From the NCBI GenBank assembly GCA_003228495.1, contig QIDY01000084.1:1-5587 (forward strand): DNA of 5,587 bases, given 5' to 3'. This document shows, piece after piece, positions 1-4,907 of the stretch. The stretch comes from Nitrospirota bacterium. GTDB taxonomy: Bacteria; Nitrospirota; Nitrospiria; Nitrospirales; UBA8639. The translations under genes were made by a program, and so were the position numbers. The first letter of the stretch is position 1, and each line of letters opens with the position of its first letter. The notes below the pieces were generated by a model, which had not been told where the DNA came from, searched no databases, and was given only the letters and a program-made list of their open reading frames with translations.

Positions 1-117
1 TGCGAGGTTAGTATTCTCCTCAAGCGGAATGAGGTTCAATAGTAGCGCAACGGCAACGCTGATGACTGTCAGAAGGTGCTTGCCTTTTTGGCAATTGAAA
101 TCGAAGTGAATATCCAT
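1..117 (-). CDS. N-terminal fragment of a hypothetical protein with a membrane-type segment
   Basis: Reading the minus strand from an ATG at 117-115, the frame stays open for 39 codons to the window edge, so only the N-terminus is visible. The protein begins MDIHFDFNCQKGK and then has a hydrophobic stretch at about residues 14-31 (HLLTVISVAVALLLNLIPL), followed by the acidic/polar EENTN. This looks like a signal anchor, or a signal peptide with a long N-region, so an inner-membrane or exported protein is likely. An AAGGA ribosome binding site lies 8 nt before the ATG (plus 126-130), which supports this start. It lies downstream of the enoyl-CoA hydratase on the same strand, about 150 bp away and beyond two hairpins, so a shared transcript is possible but not indicated. 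I do not recognise the family. The call rests on the start signal, the open frame and the hydrophobic segment only. Confidence 0.45.
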   Translation of the reverse strand, partial: MDIHFDFNCQKGKHLLTVISVAVALLLNLIPLEENTNLA

Positions 118-125
118 AACCCACA

Positions 126-130
126 TCCTT
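126..130 (-). promoter_or_regulatory. Ribosome binding site of the partial membrane protein
   Basis: The minus strand reads AAGGA followed by an 8-nt spacer and ATG at 117. It is a usable but not perfect Shine-Dalgarno match, and it is the main reason for choosing this start. Confidence 0.4.
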
Positions 131-181
131 ATGTCTTCTATATCCTGTTCCAGGCATTTAGATGAAAAACGGAACCTCAAG

Positions 182-209
182 TCCCCGTCTCCACACCTTT
201 CAACGGGGA
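182..209 (-). terminator. Hairpin in the gap after the enoyl-CoA hydratase (weak terminator candidate)
   Basis: On the minus strand TCCCCGT (209-203) and ACGGGGA (188-182) can pair over 7 bp, with a 14-nt loop. The stem is GC-rich, but the T-run that follows on the minus strand (GTTTTTC, around 164-170) is about 12 nt away, further than in a classical intrinsic terminator. It may contribute to termination after the hydratase or be a structured leader of the next gene. Confidence 0.3.
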
Positions 210-226
210 GGCCTCAAAAACCACCC

Positions 227-245
227 CTAGGAAGCACGTTCCTAG
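227..245 (-). terminator. Possible intrinsic terminator of the enoyl-CoA hydratase
   Basis: CTAGGAA (227-233) and TTCCTAG (239-245) form a perfect 7-bp stem with a 5-nt loop. On the minus strand it lies about 25 bp past the intended hydratase stop and is followed by GGGTGG and then a run of five T. The location is right for a terminator, but the T-run is offset by several bases. On the plus strand the hairpin is followed by CCTTTTCCTT, so weak bidirectional action is conceivable. Confidence 0.4.
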
Positions 246-269
246 CCTTTTCCTTGAAGTTCCCGAACA

Positions 270-340
270 TCAACAATCACGAAAGTGTGGCTGCCGCTTC
301 TCTACAAAAGCCGTTAACCCTTCCCGTGTATCTTCTGATT
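270..340 (-). other. Out-of-frame remnant encoding the original hydratase C-terminus
   Basis: In the frame next to the annotated hydratase frame the minus strand encodes ESEDTREGLTAFVEKRQP and then HFRDC, with a TGA at 272-270. This matches the usual crotonase ending, in which an (S/T)ED motif leads into an EG..AF.EKR.P helix. It shows where the gene ended before the frame changed. Removing 4 bp at 341-348 gives an uninterrupted 262-residue protein (270-1062). Confidence 0.8.
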
Positions 341-1062
341 CCCACCCAGAGCTCACCAAATAATTTTGCTTCTAAGAGCAACCCCTCCTGAAAGCTACGT
401 TCTTTGCCCTGATGAATGGCCAGTAAAGCGGCCTGGATCGCTAATTGGCCTTTTGAAGCAATGCGCTGAGCAAGCCCAATCGCTTGAGGGAATAAATCAT
501 CTTGGGCAGTCACCCGGGAAACGAGTCCAAGACTCTTGGCTTCCAGTGCCGAAATGGTCTCGCCTGTGAGTATCAATTCCGTAGCTTTTGACAATCCGAT
601 GATCCGAGAGAGTCGTTGAGTTCCACCAAAACCGGGAATAATCCCAAGGTTGATTTCCGGTAGACCGAGTCGAGCTTCTTCAACAGCCAGCCGCATGTGA
701 CAACACAAGGCCAATTCTAATCCTCCACCAAGGCAGGCTCCGTTGATTGCGGCAATAACGGGCTTTGAAAAAGCCTCAATGGCATTGAAAATTCTCTGGC
801 CGGTTAGGGCTAATTCCATGCTGTGTTGGGAGGAAGAAATGCCCTTCAGCATATGAATATCAGCCCCAGCAATGAAGAAGCGCCCAGCACCCGTGATTAC
901 TATGACCTTGACCCCATCGTTAATTTCTAGGGCATGTAACGTTGATTCGAGTTGGGCAAGCAGGGCGTCGTTCAGGGTATTGGCAGGAGGATGGTTTATC
1001 GTGACGATTGCAACACAGTCTTCAACTTCTTTTGAGACCAAGTTTGAGGCTGGGGTGGCCAT
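277..1062 (-). CDS. Enoyl-CoA hydratase/isomerase (crotonase family) with a frameshifted C-terminus
   Basis: This soluble enzyme is expected to add water to trans-2-enoyl-CoA to give 3-hydroxyacyl-CoA, the second step of beta-oxidation. As read it has 261 residues, normal for a stand-alone crotonase. The oxyanion-hole segment is AGADIHMLKG (about 65-74). The signature AAINGACLGGGLELAL (about 104-119) carries E116, and ARLGLPEINLG (about 130-140) carries E136. These match rat Glu144 and Glu164 in context and in their 20-residue spacing, so a true hydratase is more likely than an isomerase-only member. PGFGGTQRLSR follows. The start is an ATG with GGAAGG 8 nt upstream. The oddity is the tail: after KLFGEL the frame reads WVGIRRYTGRVNGFCREAAATLS, which is not family-like, while the +1 frame continues as SEDTREGLTAFVEKRQP and stops at 270-272, as a crotonase should. 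The fold is probably retained, but the last helix, which packs near the active site and subunit contacts in this family, is altered. It is either a recently damaged gene or a sequence error. Confidence 0.9.
   Translation of the reverse strand: MATPASNLVSKEVEDCVAIVTINHPPANTLNDALLAQLESTLHALEINDGVKVIVITGAGRFFIAGADIHMLKGISSSQHSMELALTGQRIFNAIEAFSKPVIAAINGACLGGGLELALCCHMRLAVEEARLGLPEINLGIIPGFGGTQRLSRIIGLSKATELILTGETISALEAKSLGLVSRVTAQDDLFPQAIGLAQRIASKGQLAIQAALLAIHQGKERSFQEGLLLEAKLFGELWVGIRRYTGRVNGFCREAAATLS
341..348 (-). repeat. 4-bp tandem duplication at the hydratase frameshift
   Basis: The plus strand reads CCCACCCA (minus TGGGTGGG), two copies of a 4-bp unit exactly where the hydratase frame changes. 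Deleting one copy gives FGEL-WE-SEDTREG, with two residues between GEL and SED as I recall for family members such as FGELxxSED. Deleting only one base would leave three. The duplication therefore explains both the frame and the spacing, and it is typical of replication slippage. Confidence 0.65.
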
Positions 1063-1070
1063 ACAAATTA

Positions 1071-1076
1071 CCTTCC
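1071..1076 (-). promoter_or_regulatory. Ribosome binding site of the enoyl-CoA hydratase
   Basis: The minus strand reads GGAAGG 8 nt before the ATG at 1062, which fixes the start of the hydratase. Confidence 0.6.
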
Positions 1077-1309
1077 CTTATTGAGAACATCCGAGTGTTG
1101 AAGAGAGTCGGGATTTTTCTTTTTCGAAAAATAACTATTCCATGCTGGTTCTTTCATTCCAATCAGGGGATTGTCCGTATTTCACTCTTTCTTTCGGTGA
1201 GCTTAAAATCACTCTCCAAACATTGGGCTAATTGTGGATTCCCAGAATCTCTTGTTCTAGGGATACACCTTGTCTTAATTTCATTCGAGCCCGCCTTTGA
1301 AAATAATAA

Positions 1310-1339
1310 CTTTATTTTATTGTTTAATAATAATATAAT
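1310..1339 (+). promoter_or_regulatory. Candidate promoter with a perfect TATAAT in an AT-rich block
   Basis: A perfect -10 hexamer TATAAT lies at 1334-1339. At the proper distance upstream there is only TTTATT or CTTTAT (about 1310-1316), a poor -35 match. The surrounding block of about 50 bp (1296-1348) has only about four G or C bases, so a chance TATAAT is quite possible. If real, it would give the dehydrogenase mRNA a leader of roughly 230 nt. The block could equally be an UP-type element or a site for a nucleoid protein. Confidence 0.25.
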
Positions 1340-1502
1340 ATCTTAAAAAGTAGCAATAGAAAATTTCCGGGAACAAATGATCGTAAGGAAGATAGAAGTG
1401 GGAGGGGAGTGGATTTTCAGAAGCCTTAGTGGCTTGAACAAGAGAGGGCTTTTTGGTCACCGATGAAGGGCAATTTTGATGAAGTGCTTCACCCAACAAC
1501 GA

Positions 1503-1547
1503 TGGACAGTTGAAAAACTTTTGGACAGCCTTTTATTGGGCGTCCAA
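1503..1547 (+). promoter_or_regulatory. Candidate operator: TGGACAG direct repeats and a TTGGAC/GTCCAA inverted repeat
   Basis: TGGACAG occurs at 1503-1509 and again at 1522-1528, 19 bp apart start to start. The second copy overlaps the left arm of an inverted repeat, TTGGAC (1521-1526) with GTCCAA (1542-1547), whose inner bases CC and GG also pair. The element ends about 16 bp before the dehydrogenase ribosome binding site, where a repressor or a leader hairpin could act. The arms are short, so this is suggestive only, and no known regulator site is recognised. Confidence 0.25.
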
Positions 1548-1562
1548 TCAAGTTTGAGAGTC

Positions 1563-1568
1563 GGGAGG
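1563..1568 (+). promoter_or_regulatory. Ribosome binding site of the acyl-CoA dehydrogenase
   Basis: GGGAGG stands 7 nt before the ATG at 1576. It is a strong match and decides this start over the next in-frame Met at codon 8. Confidence 0.7.
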
Positions 1569-1575
1569 TCCAAAA

Positions 1576-3552
1576 ATGTCACCCATCTTTAAAGGAATGG
1601 AGCAGATAGAACAAGCACGCGAACAGATGACCGGGAAGAGTTTTATGGCTGACCTTTTCATGGGGAACCCGAATTTTGACTTACTTTTTCCATCGGACGA
1701 AATACCTGAAGACCAAGAAACTGGTGAGGCCTATTGTCAGACAATAGAAACGTTTCTGAAAAATCATGTTGACCCCGAAGAAATTGAACGAACAGAAAAA
1801 ATCCCCGAAAGTGTGCTGAAGGGCTTATTTAACCTTGGGGCATTCGGCATGAAAATCCCCAAAGCCTACGGGGGGCTGGAGTTTTCCTTTACCAATTACG
1901 GGCGCGTACTGACTCTCATGGCCAGCTGGAGCAATATACTGGCGCTTACGGTTGCCGTTCCACAATCCATTGGGATTGCGATGCCGATCCTGTTGTTTGG
2001 AACCGAGGATCAAAAAAGGACCTTCCTCCCGCGCGTCGCACGAGACGAAATCTCGGCATTTGCCCTCACCGAACCAAACACGGGTTCTGATGCCGCCAAT
2101 ATTCAAACCAAAGCCGTCTTACACTCGACAGGTACGCATTTTCTTGTGAATGGTGAAAAACTTTGGTGTACAAATGGCTCCATTGCCAGTGTCGTCACCC
2201 TCATTGCTCGCGTTCCAGTAAAAAAAGGCTCTCAAACTAGCCAACAGGCTTGGATACCTGTCTCAGACGAAAAGGAGGCGACCCTGTGGGCTCACACGGC
2301 CTTCATCCTGGAAATGAACAGCCCCGGTGTGGTGATTCAGCAACGATGCCAATTCGCAGGATGCCGGGGGATTGAGAATGCCCATATGACATTCACCGAC
2401 GTACATATCCCCGTCGAGAACGTCATTGGTGAGATTGGAAAAGGACTCAAGTATGCGTTAACGATCCTTAACGTCGGACGAGCGATCAGTATTCCGGCCA
2501 TTTGTTTGGGGATGGCCAAACAGGCATGGCAACCGACTCTGGATCGGGCCAATTCTCGTGTCACCTTTCAAAAGCCTCTGAGCGAACGGCATACCCAACA
2601 AGTGCGGACCGGACACATGGCCGCCAACCTCTTTGCGATGGAAGCCCTTTCTTCAATGGTATGGAAGATGGCTGATCACCATGCCTATGACATTCGAATC
2701 GAAGCCGCCATTGCCAAAATCGGTTGTTCGGAAAAAACGATCCAATTTCTCAAGGATGCCCAAACCATTTTTGGTGGGATGGGATATGAAACGGCCGACT
2801 CAAAACGTGTCCGGGGTGAGCCGGTTTTTGCAATCGAACAACTTGTCCGGGATGTCGAAATGTACCGGATCGGGGAAGGCGCCACTGATATTTTACGTCC
2901 CTTTGTGGCTCGAGAGGCCCTCAATCCACATTTGGAGAGAGCGAAGCAATATCTTGAAGAAACAGGTTGCGGCATCCGTCGAGTATGGCAAGGATTGAAT
3001 GTAGCATCTCAGTACCTTCCTCGATACGTTGATTTGTGGAAACGGAAGCTGCTCCCCTCTCGCAATGAAATACAACACCCCAAGGTCCACAAGCACCTGA
3101 TGTATGTCGAACGAGCCAGTCGCAGACTGGCTAGGGCCATCCTCTACATTTTGGCCCTTCATCGAGAAGGATTACGAGACGAACAAGGTAGACAGAATAG
3201 GATTGAAGCGGTCGGTGAGGATCTTCTGATTATTGCCGCCACAACATTGTATGCCGAATCGCTCTTTCGGGTAGAGGAAGAGGAGAGGGTATGGGATCTT
3301 GCCGATGAAGTGTTCCACACAGCAAAAAAACGAATTGATCGAATAATCCCGGAGATCATTCACAATAATGATAACAGGACGGCAATGGTGGGTAGTCACG
3401 CATTTCATGGTGATTACCCGTTCCTTAACCGGGGCATTATTCAGCGTGCCCTCAAGGATTATATCCCGAAGGAAAAAGAGCAGACTCGTCAGCAGAAAGA
3501 ATCTTTTGAAAACAAGGATCATGATGAGAAGATATTGCCGAAATTGGAGTGA
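1576..3552 (+). CDS. Acyl-CoA dehydrogenase, long form with C-terminal extension (FadE/VLCAD-like)
   Basis: A predicted FAD flavoenzyme that oxidises acyl-CoA to trans-2-enoyl-CoA, the first step of beta-oxidation, passing electrons to ETF. It has 658 residues against about 380-400 for short/medium-chain members. Domains: an N-terminal alpha domain from about 50 to 158, with KIPKAYGGLEFS; a middle beta domain from about 160 to 280, with FALTEPNTGSDAA (162-174) and KLWCTNGS (195-202) for flavin and substrate contact; and a C-terminal alpha domain with FGGMGYE (399-405) and VEMYRIGEGATDIL. E434 in this last motif aligns with the catalytic base of medium- and very-long-chain enzymes. The remaining ~200 residues (about 450-658) are a helical extension like that of VLCAD and long bacterial FadE enzymes, which suggests long-chain substrates. 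Residues about 214-238 form a loop longer than usual in the beta domain. The last ~30 residues are highly charged and probably disordered. No signal peptide or membrane helix is seen. The HTH gene follows after 3 nt. Family certain; chain length inferred. Confidence 0.95.
   Translation: MSPIFKGMEQIEQAREQMTGKSFMADLFMGNPNFDLLFPSDEIPEDQETGEAYCQTIETFLKNHVDPEEIERTEKIPESVLKGLFNLGAFGMKIPKAYGGLEFSFTNYGRVLTLMASWSNILALTVAVPQSIGIAMPILLFGTEDQKRTFLPRVARDEISAFALTEPNTGSDAANIQTKAVLHSTGTHFLVNGEKLWCTNGSIASVVTLIARVPVKKGSQTSQQAWIPVSDEKEATLWAHTAFILEMNSPGVVIQQRCQFAGCRGIENAHMTFTDVHIPVENVIGEIGKGLKYALTILNVGRAISIPAICLGMAKQAWQPTLDRANSRVTFQKPLSERHTQQVRTGHMAANLFAMEALSSMVWKMADHHAYDIRIEAAIAKIGCSEKTIQFLKDAQTIFGGMGYETADSKRVRGEPVFAIEQLVRDVEMYRIGEGATDILRPFVAREALNPHLERAKQYLEETGCGIRRVWQGLNVASQYLPRYVDLWKRKLLPSRNEIQHPKVHKHLMYVERASRRLARAILYILALHREGLRDEQGRQNRIEAVGEDLLIIAATTLYAESLFRVEEEERVWDLADEVFHTAKKRIDRIIPEIIHNNDNRTAMVGSHAFHGDYPFLNRGIIQRALKDYIPKEKEQTRQQKESFENKDHDEKILPKLE
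3546..3549 (+). promoter_or_regulatory. Ribosome binding site of the HTH protein inside the dehydrogenase 3' end
   Basis: GGAG lies within the last codons of the dehydrogenase, 6 nt before the ATG at 3556. The TGA (3550-3552) falls between the site and the start, so terminating ribosomes could re-initiate directly. This arrangement supports translational coupling. Confidence 0.6.
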
Positions 3553-3555
3553 GAA

Positions 3556-4524
3556 ATGGAAATTCCCAAATTTATCGAGCAAATAAAGAAACAATATGGA
3601 ATCACAAACGATTACGCATTAGCGAAAAAGTTGAAAGTCAGCCAACCGGAAGCCCATTGGTTTCGCCGCGGGAAAAAAGTTCCGAATGCCACCATTTGCA
3701 TTCGGATTGCTAACCTTCTTAAAAAAAATCCCGTCGAACTCTTAATCGTGGCTCAGAAGGACCGGGCCGCTCCTGAAGAAAAGAACCATTGGGCCATGGC
3801 CCTTTCGGCCGTGGATGTAATGCTTCATGTTCCGGAACGACCACGATACATTCCTCAAAAAGTTGAAGCCATTGGCCAGGAACTCCGACTACTCGAATCG
3901 CAAATGCTTTCCTATGAAGGAACCATCGCCTATAACGAAGCGGCCCAACTCCTAAACACGACGGAGAAGTCCGTCGATTCCATTATGGAAAGGTGGGAAG
4001 TATGGAAACGAGAGGGATCCCTCTTCCCCAATTTTTTATTAGCCAACCAAGCAGCCATTCAACGCAAGGTCAAGATCCGTAGAGTGTTTATCCTCGATCA
4101 ATCACAGATAAAAGATAAGTCACAAATCGTAGACTTCATTCAAATACTCAATGATCAACGGCGTGCCGGAATTTCTGTGTTCTTTGGGCTCCGTGAAGAA
4201 CTGATGGCAACTCTTATCTTCCAACGATTAATTGCAGAATTCAAAAAGCACGGCATCACAGGCAAGATTAATGCAGAAATTTTTGACAACGAAATTCTCA
4301 CCTTTTCTCGTTCATATACCAATCAGTGGCTGGGTGTGAACGGTGTTCCAAACCCCATCACGGTGCTTGACCAGTTGGATATTACCTGGAACCCGGACCA
4401 TCTTCGTGACCTGAGTCCAAGTGCACTTTTTGAAACTCGCTACATCTATGAATACCGAGGAGAACGCCCGCTCAAAACCCAGCTCGATAGGTTTAAGCGC
4501 ACACTTTCTGGAAGCAAGAAATAA
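3556..4524 (+). CDS. Cro/C1-type (XRE) helix-turn-helix protein with a large uncharacterised C-terminal region
   Basis: A 322-residue cytoplasmic protein and probable DNA-binding regulator. Residues about 5-65 form a Cro/C1-type HTH domain: helix 2 is DYALAKKLKVS (19-29), the recognition helix QPEAHWFRRGKK follows (30-41), and VPNATICIRIANLLKKNPVELL (42-63) closes the bundle, a layout common in XRE proteins where a W.RG..VP motif follows helix 3. After a linker come a mainly helical part (about 75-165, with AYNEAAQLLNTTEKSVDSIMERW, which may be a second helical or HTH-like unit) and an alternating strand/helix part from about 172 to 300, with KVKIRRVFILD, a helix, then GISVFFGLREEL. I do not recognise this C-terminal region; it could sense a ligand. 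The gene starts 3 nt after the acyl-CoA dehydrogenase, so the two are almost certainly cotranscribed, and control of the beta-oxidation genes or of itself is a reasonable inference. The start has GGAG 6 nt upstream. HTH assignment is firm, target and ligand unknown. Confidence 0.85.
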   Translation: MEIPKFIEQIKKQYGITNDYALAKKLKVSQPEAHWFRRGKKVPNATICIRIANLLKKNPVELLIVAQKDRAAPEEKNHWAMALSAVDVMLHVPERPRYIPQKVEAIGQELRLLESQMLSYEGTIAYNEAAQLLNTTEKSVDSIMERWEVWKREGSLFPNFLLANQAAIQRKVKIRRVFILDQSQIKDKSQIVDFIQILNDQRRAGISVFFGLREELMATLIFQRLIAEFKKHGITGKINAEIFDNEILTFSRSYTNQWLGVNGVPNPITVLDQLDITWNPDHLRDLSPSALFETRYIYEYRGERPLKTQLDRFKRTLSGSKK

Positions 4525-4534
4525 CCCCTCTTGC
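4514..4534 (+). terminator. Weak hairpin over the HTH gene stop
   Basis: GCAAGA (4514-4519) and TCTTGC (4529-4534) can pair over 6 bp with a 9-nt loop spanning the TAA. No T-run follows, so it is a poor intrinsic terminator. It is listed because no better terminator is visible after the dehydrogenase-HTH pair. Confidence 0.2.
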
Positions 4535-4610
4535 ATTCACTTGCGATGAAACGTGTCTATCATGTCCGGTTCAACTGCACCTTCTTGACGATTCCACGTC
4601 ACAAGCCCTA

Positions 4611-4631
4611 GACGTCCCACCTGGACGTCCC
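4611..4631. repeat. Inverted repeat GACGTCC/GGACGTC, overlapping a GACGTCCC direct repeat
   Basis: GACGTCC (4611-4617) and GGACGTC (4623-4629) form a perfect 7-bp stem with a 5-nt loop. The same bases also give two direct copies of GACGTCCC (4611-4618 and 4624-4631), and GGACGTCC (4623-4630) is itself a palindrome. It resembles the larger inverted repeat at 4689-4709 in core sequence. No T-run follows, so an operator or REP-like element fits better than a terminator. Confidence 0.5.
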
Positions 4632-4688
4632 TACTTGATGAGACAGCATAATCGGCACTCAAGTGCAACACATCACCTTCTTTTGTAG

Positions 4689-4709
4689 AGACGTTCCGGT
4701 GGAACGTCT
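4689..4709. repeat. Perfect 9-bp inverted repeat AGACGTTCC/GGAACGTCT
   Basis: AGACGTTCC (4689-4697) and GGAACGTCT (4701-4709) are perfect reverse complements around a 3-nt centre, GGT. Neither side has a T-run in the position needed for an intrinsic terminator. Its core resembles the inverted repeat about 80 bp upstream, which suggests a repeated element or paired protein binding sites. It lies about 200 bp before the SWIM gene. Confidence 0.6.
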
Positions 4710-4895
4710 TCAAGGAAGGAGGAGAACTTTCGAACACTTGGTCAACCCTCGTGTACCCATACAAGATCCGGAAGCCCCAAAAATACATCTTCTCCTATTT
4801 CTCTGGTTGACTATCGAATCGAACATTCAGGAAAGTAAGCGGTCTCGTCAGCTTTCTTGACCTGGCGGACGCAAAGATCTTGATTGGTATCCTGC

Positions 4896-4901
4896 GGGGT
4901 G
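4896..4901 (+). promoter_or_regulatory. Ribosome binding site of the SWIM-domain protein
   Basis: GGGGTG stands 6 nt before the ATG at 4908. An in-frame GTG at 4899 overlaps it, but the ATG with this spacing is the better start. Confidence 0.5.
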
Positions 4902-4907
4902 AACATT

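Larger units (their letters stand above)
1063..1575. other. Divergent intergenic region between hydratase and acyl-CoA dehydrogenase
   Basis: This 513-bp stretch separates two head-to-head beta-oxidation genes and must hold both promoters. I see no convincing gene in it; the short frames (for example 1317-1499 minus, 1008-1346 plus) lack good start signals and family-like sequence. It contains an AT-rich block at about 1296-1348, a small hairpin AAGCC-TTAGT-GGCTT at 1421-1435, an interrupted palindrome TGAAG-TG-CTTCA at 1480-1491, and repeats close to the dehydrogenase start. No strong sigma-70 promoter with both boxes is obvious on either strand. Confidence 0.6.
4525..4907. other. Intergenic region with related inverted repeats
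   Basis: This 383-bp gap lies between the HTH gene and the SWIM-domain gene. Short frames exist on both strands (4537-4788 minus, 4663-4860 plus), but neither has a convincing ribosome binding site or recognisable motifs. The region holds two GACGT-type inverted repeats (4611-4629 and 4689-4709), a small palindrome GCACT-CA-AGTGC (4655-4666), and a possible weak promoter for the SWIM gene, TTGACC at 4857-4862 with TTGATT 17 bp later. The -10 of that pair is poor. Confidence 0.55.

Noticed and set aside
131..391. Plus-strand open frame of 86 codons
   Set aside because: It overlaps the 3' end of the hydratase and the hairpin gap in antisense, is low-complexity in Ser/Pro/Leu, and has no convincing ribosome binding site.
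1008..1346. Plus-strand open frame of 112 codons
   Set aside because: It begins inside the hydratase gene in antisense and runs into the AT-rich block, has no ribosome binding site, and its sequence looks like translated noncoding DNA (FILLFNNNIIS at the end).
1317..1499. Minus-strand open frame of 60 codons in the divergent region
   Set aside because: There is no good start signal, and the C-terminus merely translates the AT-rich block.
1158..1550. Repeated 8-mer TCCAATCA at 1158-1165 and 1543-1550
   Set aside because: A shared 8-mer is expected by chance in a region of about 500 bp, and nothing else supports it.
3172..3594. Minus-strand open frame of 140 codons
   Set aside because: It is antisense to the end of the acyl-CoA dehydrogenase, whose own frame is clearly coding.
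4689..4709. Reading the 9-bp inverted repeat as a rho-independent terminator
   Set aside because: No T-run follows the stem on either strand, and it lies about 165 bp past the HTH gene stop.
4537..4788. Minus-strand open frame of 83 codons in the gap before the SWIM gene
   Set aside because: No recognisable motif and no ribosome binding site at the start, and it runs through both inverted repeats. A decayed gene cannot be excluded, but I cannot support it.
4663..4860. Plus-strand open frame of 65 codons upstream of the SWIM gene
   Set aside because: No ribosome binding site, overlap with the perfect inverted repeat, and no family resemblance that I can defend.
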